A stretch of DNA of 64,000 bases from Siphonodentalium dalli. Taxonomy: Eukaryota > Mollusca > Scaphopoda > Gadilida > Siphonodentaliidae. The notes beneath the pieces are model-generated. The model worked only from the letters and a program-made list of their open reading frames with translations. It was not told where the DNA came from and did not search any database. The stretch covers positions 185,260,796 through 185,324,795 of the forward strand of contig CP136068.1 of the NCBI GenBank assembly GCA_032622095.1, given 5' to 3'. Shown here in pieces: positions 13,464 to 23,651 of this stretch. The first letter of the stretch is position 1; each line of letters starts with the position of its first letter. Both the position numbers and the translations under genes were made by a program.

Positions 13464-14085
13464 CAAATTTGTCTCACAATGGTGAAGTTGAGAGCATCAG
13501 AACTGCCCCAGGTACACATTTTTTAGGCCTAGATCAATTTGTCAACAAATTCTACAGCCAAATCTATCATTGGCGAGAGAGATAACACCGGTACAGTTCT
13601 GATTCAGACTCATCAAAAGATAAGACTTAAAGCGGCACTTGATATTCAGACTTTGAATATAATTGGTGGTTATCTTTCTGATTTGTTCTCGTTCAGGGAT
13701 CAAAATATGTTGAAAATACATGGAATACTTATATATATTTACATACTAAGTGTAATTATCACTAAATCCAGCATTCCTATTGGTCGGCGCTCACTTGACT
13801 AGTTGCAATTATTTCTCAGTGAACACGCAACAGGTCATAACTGCAGCCCCATAATTACATCGACGCGTCATCGGCTTCGGAAAGAAGAACGCGTAATGTT
13901 TTGGGCGCATTTGTACTCGCGCAGGATTGACTTAATAAATCATCATGTTTCAATATAAAGAGCCTCATTGTTCCTGTTAACTTTGCCAAGGGCGCTATGG
14001 GTTATTTTGGGCTGGTTTTGTCACGATACACTTTTCGATTTAAATACATTTACAAAAGTGGTTTTTTCGCTAAATGTATATAAAT
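13464..14085. other. No recognisable feature
   Basis: About 620 bp without a repeat or gene I recognise. The 87-codon open frame at 13539-13802 has no splice context or recognisable motif. Confidence 0.5.
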
Positions 14086-14235
14086 ATAAGGATTAACTGT
14101 CATGTGGACTGTTTGTATGGAGATGTAACTGCGAGGTAAGTGGTCATAACTTGTTTGTAAAACCCTTCGGTTATGACCACTCACCTCGCGGTTACATCTC
14201 CATAAAAACAGTCCACATGACAGTTAATCCTTATA
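14086..14235. repeat. Foldback hairpin (65-bp arms)
   Basis: Arm 14086-14150 (ATAAGGATTAACTGTCATGT onward) pairs with 14171-14235 (ending ACATGACAGTTAATCCTTAT) with few mismatches, around a ~20-bp loop. It is probably a small foldback MITE; only this copy is seen. Confidence 0.88.
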
Positions 14236-15083
14236 TGAACTATGTATGAATTACTGGAGACTTACTGGAGTGACAGAAATTAGCGTGTGAGAAAAAATGT
14301 CATTTTTTCAGCACTTAGCAATAAAGAGCATTCGATACGATTCTTCTATGATAATATTAAAGAGTGCTTAAAGGCCAACTTTATTTTCGAATGCCCATAT
14401 AACATTATTCCATATTATATACCATTTGGATGAGGAACCAAAAATATATATATTTCATCGGAATACGGCCTAGGAGTGTGCACCAAGTGACAGCCATTCT
14501 CAAATTCATTCCAAGACTTCCCCCATTGTCAACCCAGAATTCAGACTAAGAGATAGAGTTATTCCCCTTCCATTGAGAATAATAAACTTTACAGCACAGT
14601 CAAGATCAAAATTAAGCACAGAATGCACCTCGGTGCCTCAACAAAAACAACATGGTCACAGTTTATTCGACCGGATAAGTTGATAATACAATGTTTTGGA
14701 GCGTCCTCTTTCAAATATATAATATGACATATATTTTACATAATGTGATCTGGGGGTTCGAAAATTAAGTGAATTTCCACATAATATTGTGTCCGTAGAT
14801 AAGTGTCTCTCGTATGTATCGACCTACTTTGATCCCGAAACGTGTAAAAAAACAGAGAATCACTATATAGGTCTAATATGTTAAAGCCAGTATATTACGG
14901 GTCATTTAAATAATAAATGACCAAACAGAGGATACATCACCCCTATTTCATTATCATAATGCGTAAAATTCAGTATAATGTCTCAGTTATGTGTACAAAT
15001 TGGATATTCAACAAATACAAGGCTCCAAATAAGTGGTCTGACATGGACAATTGTCAGACACTAAATACAAATTTAGTCGATGT
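14236..15083. other. No recognisable feature
   Basis: About 850 bp of AT-rich sequence. No repeat family seen elsewhere in the window, no convincing exon and no RNA gene could be identified. Confidence 0.5.
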
Positions 15084-15425
15084 CGGGGCGTGGCATAATA
15101 CTCCCGTTTCTGGAGTAGAGTGGGGCAAGGTTTAATTCATTTGATCGAAACCTTTCACTTAGGACGAAATAATAACAAAAATAAAACACAATAACTTCAA
15201 GTGTGGTATTTTTGACTGAAAAATTCACATACTAAATTTAAAGGGGCATAACTCAGTCAAAATTTTGCAGACGAAACCCATATTCGAACTTGATCTGTAT
15301 TTTGGGGTGGTAAACTAATATACCACATTAGGTTCAGTTCACTCGATTAAATCTAAAGTTATCATCCAGAAACCAAAAGCGGATGCACGGCGGACGGACG
15401 GACAAACCATTTACATAATATGATA
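15084..15425 (+). repeat. Interspersed repeat R1, copy 1
   Basis: Shares GGGGCGTGGCATAATAC, AGAGTGGGGCAAGGTTTAAT, the GGGGCATAACTCAGTCAAAA block and a GGACGGACGGACAAACCATT end with 18477-18976. Dispersed, non-coding, probably a non-autonomous element; class not determined. Confidence 0.75.
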
Positions 15426-15905
15426 TAATATAAAATAAAAAAATAAGTTTTCTAGTCATTTCATACCATAATATTATCAAATAAGTGAAAAAAATAAATT
15501 ATGATCACTGGTGGAGGGGAGATAATCAGGGGGAGGGGGAAATAAACTGTTACACTGGTAACACATGGATCTTGGAGTAGATACCAGTGGCGTATACATG
15601 TAGCAGACAGTATGTGGTTCTGTATGGTCAGGATAATTTTAGATGAACGGAAAGGAAAGAGAAAGGGAATGCAACAGATGAAAAGAGGCATTACAGTGTC
15701 TGCGCTGGACCAAAATTTGCTTTTGCCAAATAATTTGCCAAAATGAAAATATTTTTTGCCAAATTATTTTAGCAATTGCCAAATGCTATCCTTGATATTA
15801 TCATTATCTGCTACATTAAGTCTTATGTTTCGACACTCGCGGTTTGAACGACTTTTGATATCGATAGCAAAGCAGTTAGATAATAACTAATTATTAGAGC
15901 CCGAA
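15426..15905. other. No gene; local TTTGCCAAAT repeats
   Basis: A stretch near 15715-15785 repeats TTTTGCCAAAT / ATTTGCCAAA several times. The minus open frame at 15461-15691 is low-complexity and not convincing. Confidence 0.5.
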
Positions 15906-16726
15906 GCCGCCATCGAATGCCGCCGCGGCAAGCCATATTGGCAACAATCAACCGCCAGCCGTATTATATCTAATGCCAGCCACATTGCCTTAACACATTA
16001 AAAATTATAAAATTGTTAAAGAATGTAAGAAAAAATGGTAAAAAGTGTTAAAAAAATATTTTTTTAGGCCAATGCATTCTCTTATATATGCGAGGCGACC
16101 TATGGTCGACTCGCATATATAAGAGAATGCATTGGCACAGGGTATAACTGTAACCATCACAATGTGGTCAATGAGCCGGTTCCAATGATATCCATATCTG
16201 TATGGTTTTATTGAGACAGACCCAAGATAATTTAGGCTGTTGCAGCTTTATTTGGCCGTTTTTGGGGTTCACGATTACACCATGGAACGCCGCAGCGGCA
16301 AGCCATATTGGCAACAAGCCACCGCCAGCCGTATTATCTCTAACGCCAGCCACATTGCCTTAACACATTAAAAATTATAAAATTGTTAAAGAATGTAAGA
16401 AAAAATGGTAAAAAGTGTTAAAAAAAAGATTTTTTTAGGCCAATGCATTCTCTTATATATGCGAGGCGACCTATGGTCGACTCGCATATATAAGAGAATG
16501 CATTGGCACAGGGTATAACTGTAACCATCACAATGTGGTCAATGAGCCGGTTCCAATGATATCCATATCTGTATGGTTTTATTGAGACAGACCCAAGATA
16601 ATTTAGGCTGTTGCAGCTTTATTTGGCCGTTTTTGGGGTTCACGATTACGCCATCGAACGCCGCCGCGGCAAGCCATATTGGCAACAAGCCACCGCCAGC
16701 CATATTATCTCTAACGCCAGCCACAT
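15906..16726 (+). repeat. 370-bp tandem duplication carrying partial piggyBac-like MITEs and two 69-bp palindromes
   Basis: AAGCCATATTGGCAAC recurs at about 15930, 16300 and 16671, a period of ~370 bp. Each unit holds internal sequence of the TTAACCCTTTACCCAACA MITE family but without its TIRs, and one copy of the 69-bp palindrome (16068-16136 and 16439-16507). The MITE interior is joined to GGGGTTCACGATTAC, which is also the end of the element at 16859. Confidence 0.85.
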
Positions 16727-16858
16727 GAAAAAATCTCCTCCACAAGAATTGCATGGGCTTATATGTCAAGTACAAATGTACTGTGAATCACAAAGAACTA
16801 AACACCATTGCCTAATATTGCAGTCAAGATGCCACCGATTATATAGCAAACAATATGT

Positions 16859-17266
16859 AATCGGGGTTCACGATTACATGGCAATTGGCATATAATCGCG
16901 ACCACAGGTGGCACGGTATGTTGGATTGAATATCAGAATATTGGATATCACATAATCCCATATCCCATAATATGTCAAACATAACGAATTATCGAAATAT
17001 GAAATAAAACGAAAAAGAGAAATAGGAAATACAGCGAAATAGCGGAAAAAAAGAGCGAAATATAGAAATAGGAAATTATTGTTATTAACGAAATAACGGA
17101 GATAATTGAAGAAGTGTTTTAAAGAAATAACGGAAGTGTTTTTAAAGAGCGTTCCCATAACCTTCCCCACACCCTTCAGATTAAATATGATACTCAATCG
17201 AAACCATGCGTGCCTCCTGTGGTCGCGATTATATGCCAATAGCCATGTAATTATGAACCCAGATTA
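16859..17266. mobile_element. TIR element with ~55-bp arms
   Basis: The left arm begins AATCGGGGTTCACGATTACA and continues through GGCATATAATCGCGACCACA. The right arm ends with its complement (GTGGTCGCGATTATATGCC... to ...AACCCAGATT). The ~300-bp interior is non-coding. Superfamily is undetermined. Confidence 0.75.
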
Positions 17267-18476
17267 TATATCTTTTGGTAGTCAAACGTGTGTGTATTAG
17301 GTGAATATTGGCATACTCGCATGGACATGGCATGGCTGTTATATTATTAGAACACCCGGGCATCTAAATGTGGAATAGACTATTCCAATGCATGCTTTCA
17401 TATAACTGAATGGGAGCATCCATTCAGTATTGAAAGGGTTAAAGTATAAATTGTTTATTTCGACACGACTCAGTCTTGAGCAGTCCTCGCTGGCATTTGT
17501 CAATATATACACATAACTCGTAGAAGAGAATAGAAAATAGTTTGAAATATATGATATCAATACTATCGGATTCATCATTCAATGATGTATCCATATATCG
17601 CAAGATGCCAGTGATGATAGCACTCTGAAGTCGACGGAAGTCCCAATGTAACTTATACAGCTTAGATGGGAAACTACATAGTACATCCATGCCAGTTCTA
17701 CATGTATTTTCGCATAATGGAAAAGCCCAACACCAAAAGAGTATGTGTGGTCTGGAATTCTACGGGTCCACCACAGACGCTAAAACAAACAGGGTCTATA
17801 AATGGGGATTAGGAACATTTTGGAAACAAAATACCCTGAGCTGCCATATTTCGTCAGCCGCAAATGTCGCGACTGAGCCGGCTTAGCTAGCTAACCAGCC
17901 ACGAAATTGGTTGAGCCAGCCGCGAAAACTATTTGTTGTAGCTTCGGGGTCTACTAATTATAATCGCATCTATATTATGGTTTATCAAACAACAATAAGC
18001 CAATCACTTAACAATACAATGGCAGAAGGGTTTCTCCATCAGAAGGGCACATCACAGGAGGATTAATAATCCCTCCAACCATCAGTACTACTGCTATGAG
18101 ATCACCTGCATCTTAATAGAGGTGTTAACTGTCCATAAACATTATAAAACACCACTAATATAATTATGTTGGAAGAGTTTCCTGAAATTAATGGTATTGA
18201 TTGACAATATTTTTGCCATTGGAAAATTTGGCAAGTGGCAGCGCGAACCCTGATTTAGCAGCAGGATCAAATGCATTATGTCACAGAGAAAGAAGAAAGA
18301 AATATACCACAAATAATTGCTCACCATATTCGTTACAAGCAAAAGAAAATAGAAATTCCAAAATTTGATTGTCTACAACTCACTTGGATGGGATATCAAT
18401 CGGGATCAGGATAACATACATTAAGGAGCTTTTCAATGTATTTAATAAGTATTTAATAAGCAATAAAATCAAATGT
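17267..18476. other. No confidently recognised feature
   Basis: About 1.2 kb. A minus reading frame (17439-17690) stays open upstream of its first ATG and could be a decayed transposon-protein fragment, but I recognise no motif in it. The rest shows no repeat shared with other parts of the window. Confidence 0.4.
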
Positions 18477-18976
18477 CAGGGCGTGGCATAATACGCCTGT
18501 TTCTGGAGTAGAGTGGGGCAAGGTTTAATTCATTTGTTTGAAACCTTTGACTTAAGACGAAATAATAACAAAAATAAAACACGAAAAAGGGGCATAACTC
18601 AGTCAAAATCATGCAGACGAAATCCATATTCGAACTTCATCTGTATTTTGGGGTGGTAAACTAATAGACCAAATTTGGTTCAGTTCACTTGATTCAATCT
18701 AAAGTTATCATCAGGAAACCGCAAATCAGGTAAAATCTATGTCGAAAAAGGGACATAACTCAGTCAAAATCATGCGGACGAAACCCATATTCGAACTTGA
18801 TCTGTATTTTGGTGTGGTAAACTAACATACCAAATTTGGTTCAGTTCACTCGATTCAATCTAAAGTTATCATCCGGAAACCAAAAGCGGACGGACGGACG
18901 ATGGATGACGGACGGACGACGGGACGGCTCGACAACCCATTTACATAATACGACCGTTTTTTCAAACGGGCGTATA
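18477..18976 (+). repeat. Interspersed repeat R1, copy 2
   Basis: Second copy of the 15084-15425 repeat, longer because the ~140-bp GGGGCATAACTCAGTCAAAA block is duplicated internally (from about 18590 and 18750). It ends in GGACGGACG-rich sequence and a CGACAACCCATTTACATAAT motif. Confidence 0.75.
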
Positions 18977-19127
18977 ATAAATCAGTACGCAGTAACAGAT
19001 GAGTCAGTACAATGACTAAACATTCATTAGCAGTGGACGAGGTGGTTGGGTCATAGCTATTTGACATTTATTCATGGAGAATTGTCAACGTAAATTATAA
19101 ATACCATCATGAAAGCAGTCCGGTGAG

Positions 19128-19410
19128 AGATGATGGAGTGGCTTATTTGATTGGTGTTTAACATCGCTTTAGCTGCCAAACCATATCATGACGAGACGAT
19201 AAGGTGGTTTGTTTAATTATGGTTTAACGTTGCTTTAGATGCCAAGCCATATCACGACGAGACGATGGTGTGGTTTGTTTGATTAGTGTTTAACGTCGCT
19301 TTAGATGCCAACCCATATCATGATGAGACGATAGGGTGGTTTTTCAGATTAGTGTTTAACGTCGCTTTAGCTGTCAAGCCATATCACGACGAGACGATAG
19401 GGTAGTTGTC
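19128..19410 (+). repeat. 66-bp tandem repeat, four copies
   Basis: Units begin at about 19155, 19222, 19288 and 19354. They share GTTTAACGTCGCTTTAG, CCATATCACGACGAGACGAT and GGTGGTTTGTTTGATTAGT. Confidence 0.85.
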
Positions 19411-19996
19411 TTGGTTTCTCTGCTATGTTGATGGCTCGAGACATAAACATGGGATATATTGTATGACTCTCTGACCAATCAAACATACTGTTTCTTACTG
19501 GAGCATAGAATCGGGGACCAATCAAATATATTGTTTCGTACTGGAGCATAGAATTGGGGCATGATAGATGCTGGGCATCACACAACATTGGTGTCATTTA
19601 TGACGGCCTTATGGTTCGATGTCGAGTAGCACTCGAGAACGTTGAATCACAGTTATTAGTTGTAATCTGCGAATCACACCCATTTATGAGGTCTGATGTT
19701 GGGTAGCACTCGTGAACATGGAATCACATTTATTAGTCGCATCACACGCGTCCATGGCCTGATGTTGGGAAGCATTCGTGAACATGGCCACCGGATCACA
19801 CACATCCATGGCCTGATTGCAGATGCCTATCATCACATATGAAAACATGTCAGCTGTGAACTACATATCACACTAATTCATTGGCTTTGGTTATTTAATC
19901 ACAGTTAATTGTTAGTCGTAGGCTACGGTTCACACGTCCTCAAGATTTTGGTGCACCTTGTACTGTAACGACAAGCTTCCTGGAGCCTGGAATTAA
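19411..19996. repeat. Short local duplications, no gene
   Basis: ACCAATCAAAYATAYTGTTT and ACTGGAGCATAGAAT repeat near 19470-19560. TGATGTTGGGWAGCAYTCGT with GAACATGG repeats near 19690-19790. Nothing coding is recognised. Confidence 0.6.
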
Positions 19997-21470
19997 AATG
20001 AAAGTGTCAATGACACTGTAGCTCAACTTGGAAAAGGAATAATTTTATGTGTTACAGACAATGGAACGATTAGGAATGCGGAAAGTTGAAAGGTCTAAGT
20101 AATACTACATGTAGATTATCAACATGAAGAGATATATATGTATCAAGTAAAATCCAAGATGCATGGTTGCTGACGGCTCTGTTTTCATTCAAAAACATTT
20201 GATGGCTTCCATCTAGTAGATCAATATCAAGATTAATAAGAAGTTTAGTGATGATCGGTTGAGGGAAGTGTACTGTAGGGTGTGCCAAAGGATTTAGTCA
20301 TGCAAAAAGTAAAATCCAAGATGGCTGCCAGCGGCCATGTTTTTTGACGACGGATACCAAGCTGAATGACCCCAAAACGACTCGTTCCCATCTACATGTC
20401 AATATTAACTTCCACGCCACATTTCATGATGATCAGACGAACACACCGTAATAGACCTGACGTAATAGACCTTTCCACAGCTGCGGCCCTCTTGTTGCGA
20501 TTATTATACAGGCACTCGTTTTCTGCCCACAGGTCTCCGAGTCGTTGTTCCTTGTCGATCGACCAGAATTGTTGACTTTAATTTCGAATAGCGGTCGCCG
20601 CCAACTATTCCGACATTTTGAATGAGGTTTTGGCCATGTGACAAGCAAAACACGCGCATTGCCATCGTCACGAGCCGGATTTTCCTGATGAAATCAAACT
20701 CAGTTTGATCCGTCCGATTAAATCGGATCCGACAAAAACCGCTCCAAAGTTAGGCGCACCTGATTCCGGATAAATCGGGGACAACCGGGATCGTGTGCGC
20801 CGACACTTAACATCCACAACAAATTTCATGATGATAAGATGAACAGTATGACCTGTAGCCCGTGCTAAAGGATCGAATTTTGAAATCCAAGATGGCCGCT
20901 GGCGGCCATGTTTTTTTGCCGAATGATCCCAAAATGACTCGTTCCCATCTACATGTCAATGTCAATAGCCATGACAAATTTCATAATGATCCAACCAAAG
21001 GTACGACCTGTAGCCCGTACCAAAGGATTTAGTCATGCAAAGAGTAAAATCCAGGATGGCTGCAGGCAGCCATGGTTTATGGCCGAATGACACCAAAATG
21101 ACTCGTTCCCATCTACATGTCAATATTAACATCCATGACAAAATTCATGACTATCAGACAAACAGTACGACCTGTAGCCCATGCTAATGGATTGAATTTT
21201 TAAATCCAAGATGGCCACTGGCAGCCATGTTTTTTTGCCGAATGACCCCAAAATGACTCGTTCCCATCTACTTGTCAATGTCAACAGCTATGACAAATTT
21301 CATAATGATCCAACCAAAGGTACGACCTGTAGTCTGTGCTAAAGGAAATTGTTGACGAGTCAAGCACACACACACGCACCCTCGCACACACACAAACACA
21401 CCCTCACGGACTACGGATACCAAGCCATGGCAATAGCTCAAACTTTACAAAGTAAAGTTGAGCTAATAAG
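19997..21470 (-). repeat. Interspersed repeat L, copy 1 (ends AAGTTGAGCTA / TAGCTCAACTT)
   Basis: Contains CACTGTAGCTCAACTT near 20020 and AAAGTTGAGCTAATAAGG near 21460. Several ~130-170-bp internal units carry AAATCCAAGATGGC, GACTCGTTCCCATCTACATG and CGACCTGTAGCCCGTGCTAA. The same order occurs in opposite orientation at 50382-51255, and a fragment is at 57770-57900. A CA-rich stretch (21362-21405) lies at the inner end. No ORF of note. Confidence 0.8.
20445..20815. other. GC-richer insert inside repeat L
   Basis: This block interrupts the internal units of repeat L and is absent from the copy at 50382-51255. GTAATAGACCT is directly repeated at its left edge, compatible with a target duplication. 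It is less AT-rich than its surroundings. No protein or RNA is recognised. Confidence 0.5.
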
Positions 21471-21667
21471 GATCGGAAGCTTAATTAACCCTTCTATTCT
21501 AAATACTCATTCCCTTAGGAAATGTTCAGATAATAAGTTCAACAAACAATAATGGGTCGTTTATTGAACTTAATATATGAACATCATTGAATATGAATCA
21601 TTTTGCTCTTACATTATCTGTTTTTCTTTTCCCTTTGTTTAATTAAAATCCAATGACCCCAATCGAT

Positions 21668-21805
21668 TGGCAAGTCATTAATTAAATATATGAGAGACTC
21701 TGATATATAAGATCGGCAAGTCATTTATTAAATATATGAGAGACTCAGATATATAAGATCGGCAAGTCATTAATTAAATATATCAGAGACTCGGATATAT
21801 AAGAT
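21668..21805 (+). repeat. 46-bp tandem repeat, three copies
   Basis: Units share GGCAAGTCATTAATTAAATA, GAGAGACTC and GATATATAAGAT and start near 21665, 21711 and 21757. The last merges into ATTGCATTGGCACAGGG, a remnant of the 69-bp palindrome family. Confidence 0.85.
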
Positions 21806-21859
21806 TGCATTGGCACAGGGTTTTCGCAAAATTTCAGGAATCTCCAGTAATGGAAGGTT

Positions 21860-22200
21860 ATTTGCAGAGCACTGAGAGCCCACACATATGAACCATTTGG
21901 TAATTATCCTCTGTCCTCATTCTACATGGCCTCATCTGCTACGGGAGACTCAGATTTAAGTTCCAAGCTGCAGATGGTAAAGATGGTGATTTGCACCCAT
22001 TGGGCACATTGATTATGCAATGTATCGTATGCCAATTTGGGGATATAGAGACACTAAACCAAAAAAGAAATGTTCTAAAGATAATAAAAAACTTGTTAAT
22101 TTGATAATAACGATACTTTCCAGAGAAGATGAGGTGTACGCAGAATGAGGTCCCCAGAAGGCGAATTTAGTGATTTAGTGATACCTCCAGCCTGTTGGTA
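21860..22200. mobile_element. Fragment of hAT MITE family 2
   Basis: Shares interior blocks (CTCATCTGCTACGGGAGACT, GATTATGCAATGTATCGT, GAAGATGAGG, GCAGAATGAGGTCCCCAGA) with the complete element at 23039-23490, but the terminal repeats and the second hairpin arm are missing. Confidence 0.65.
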
Positions 22201-22268
22201 TAGGTATACAGTAGGCAAACAAGATTGTTTGTAGTTTCAGCCTAATCATACTTACACAACAAATTACA

Positions 22269-22580
22269 GGTTGGATACTTTTTCAGACCACTTTTATGAA
22301 CTCGACCCAAAATATTTTCGGCCCAAAATGTTCCGCCCAGCTGGCCACTTGAGAATTTTGACTCATTGGGGCCATTTTCCCTTGAATTTTTGGAGGCCAT
22401 TTTCCCTTGAATTTCGAGGCATTTCGGACTTTTCAACCCAAATTTTGTTCGGCCCAAATTTTTGTTATTTTTTGTTTATATGTTCCCGTGGTCATTTGCC
22501 ACATTTTCCCAAAAAAATTGGACCGAGCACAGGTTGGACACTTTTTCGGACCACTTTTACGAACTCGAACCAAAAATTTT
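22269..22580 (+). repeat. Direct repeat spaced ~263 bp
   Basis: AGGTTGGAYACTTTTTCRGA followed by CCACTTTTAYGAACTCGA occurs at 22269 and 22532. A 120-codon ORF spanning both is rich in Phe/Pro from simple sequence and is not supported as a gene. Confidence 0.7.
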
Positions 22581-22640
22581 TAATAACTGAAGATTTCTTC
22601 TTGTTGTATTCTTATTTTATTTTTGTTTTATGAGTTCCAA

Positions 22641-23030
22641 AATTGCGAAGTAGATTCGAGCATGTGGTCGCTTTTCCAAGAAATTTTTTATTGCCCTGTA
22701 CGTAAGTGACTTGACCGACTACATGGAGGACTTCAACCAATGAGGATGTTCATACTCAAAAATAAAATTTCACATGCGAGGAACAAATGCATGGCCAATT
22801 TCTTGATTAATTTATTTTAAGACAGATTGAAAATAGGCGTTATATGACAATATATCTGGACGTCATATTGGTTGACAGGCACGTCATATCGGTTGACAGA
22901 CACGTCATTGGCCAAAACAGGCATGTCAGGCTGGCACAAAGACGTCCCAATGTATAGTTGGTGGAACCTAAAGCATTGTTCTGTTTACGCACATATAACC
23001 TAAATATTCCTACACATGAACAATAGACAT
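22641..23030. other. No gene recognised
   Basis: Contains three GACAGRCACGTCAT-type short repeats near 22860-22920. The missing last exon of the UPF0047 gene could lie here or further left, but no convincing exon was found. Confidence 0.4.
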
Positions 23031-23038
23031 TGTTTATT

Positions 23039-23490
23039 CAAGTCTGAGTTTAGTGTGCCTGTCATGTGCAGAATGAGGTCCCCAGAGGATGAATTTAGTG
23101 ATGCTATCCCACATGGTGGGCTAGCATCACTAAATTCACCCTCTGGGAACCTAATTCTGCATGCCCTCATCTGCTATGGCAGACATAGACTAAGATTGAA
23201 ATTCCCAAATGGTGCATGTTGTGATGCCACCCATTGGGAACCTCGATTATGCAATGTGTCGTCTGCCAATTTGGGATATGGAGAAACTAAACTGAAAGAA
23301 AAATATAAATATGTGAAGAAGTTTCCATAGGATTTGCAAATAAACTTTCCAGAGAAGATGAGGCCTAAGCAGAATGAGCTCCCCAGAGGTTGAATTTAGT
23401 GATGCTAGCCTGCTATGTGGGATAGCATCACTAAATTCGCCCTCTGGGGACCTCATTCGGCAAATGACAGGCACACTAAACTCAGGCTTG
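23039..23490. mobile_element. hAT-type MITE, family 2 (452 bp)
   Basis: Ends are CAAGTCTGAGTTTAGTGTGC and its near complement GCACACTAAACTCAGGCTTG. Flanks TGTTTATT and TATGTATT match at 6 of 8 positions. Each side carries an internal hairpin (about 23069-23163 and 23367-23465) built from GAATGAGGTCCCCAGAGG and CATCACTAAATTCACCCTCT. Related elements are at 24650-24904, 25285-25668 and 32165-32400. Confidence 0.85.
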
Positions 23491-23533
23491 TATGTATTTT
23501 ATAACTGAATGGAGTATAACTTGTGATACTCAC

Positions 23534-23651
23534 TCGCTCGATTCCTATGCTCACACAGCCACACCCCCTGCCATGTTCCCATGTTTAACGCACCGTCGGA
23601 GATCGGAACTGTCACGGAACTGCCCACCATCAGGTTCTTAAAATGGGCGGG
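23534..23651 (-). CDS. UPF0047 gene exon 6
   Basis: 118 nt, phase 0 in and 1 out. The acceptor is ATTTCCAG before CCCGCCCATTTT and the donor is GCGA|GTGAGT. It encodes PAHFKNLMVGSSVTVPI then SDGALNMGTWQG and VWLCEHRNRA. These match the family's PAH-K, G-S-IPI, GTWQG and EHR blocks. If the donor is not used, the frame runs ten codons further to a TAA at 23501-23503. Confidence 0.88.

Noticed and set aside
16068-16136. microRNA precursor
   Set aside because: Pairing is essentially perfect and identical copies sit inside MITEs; it is a transposon palindrome.
22271-22633. 120-residue ORF
   Set aside because: Spans a direct DNA repeat, has low-complexity composition, and shows no domain or splice context.
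22627-22725. Exon 7 of the UPF0047 gene on the minus strand
   Set aside because: A TGTAG acceptor followed by a frame with VTYVQG is suggestive, but the register with the family's VVVT-QG ending is off and the frame then runs on for some thirty extra residues.
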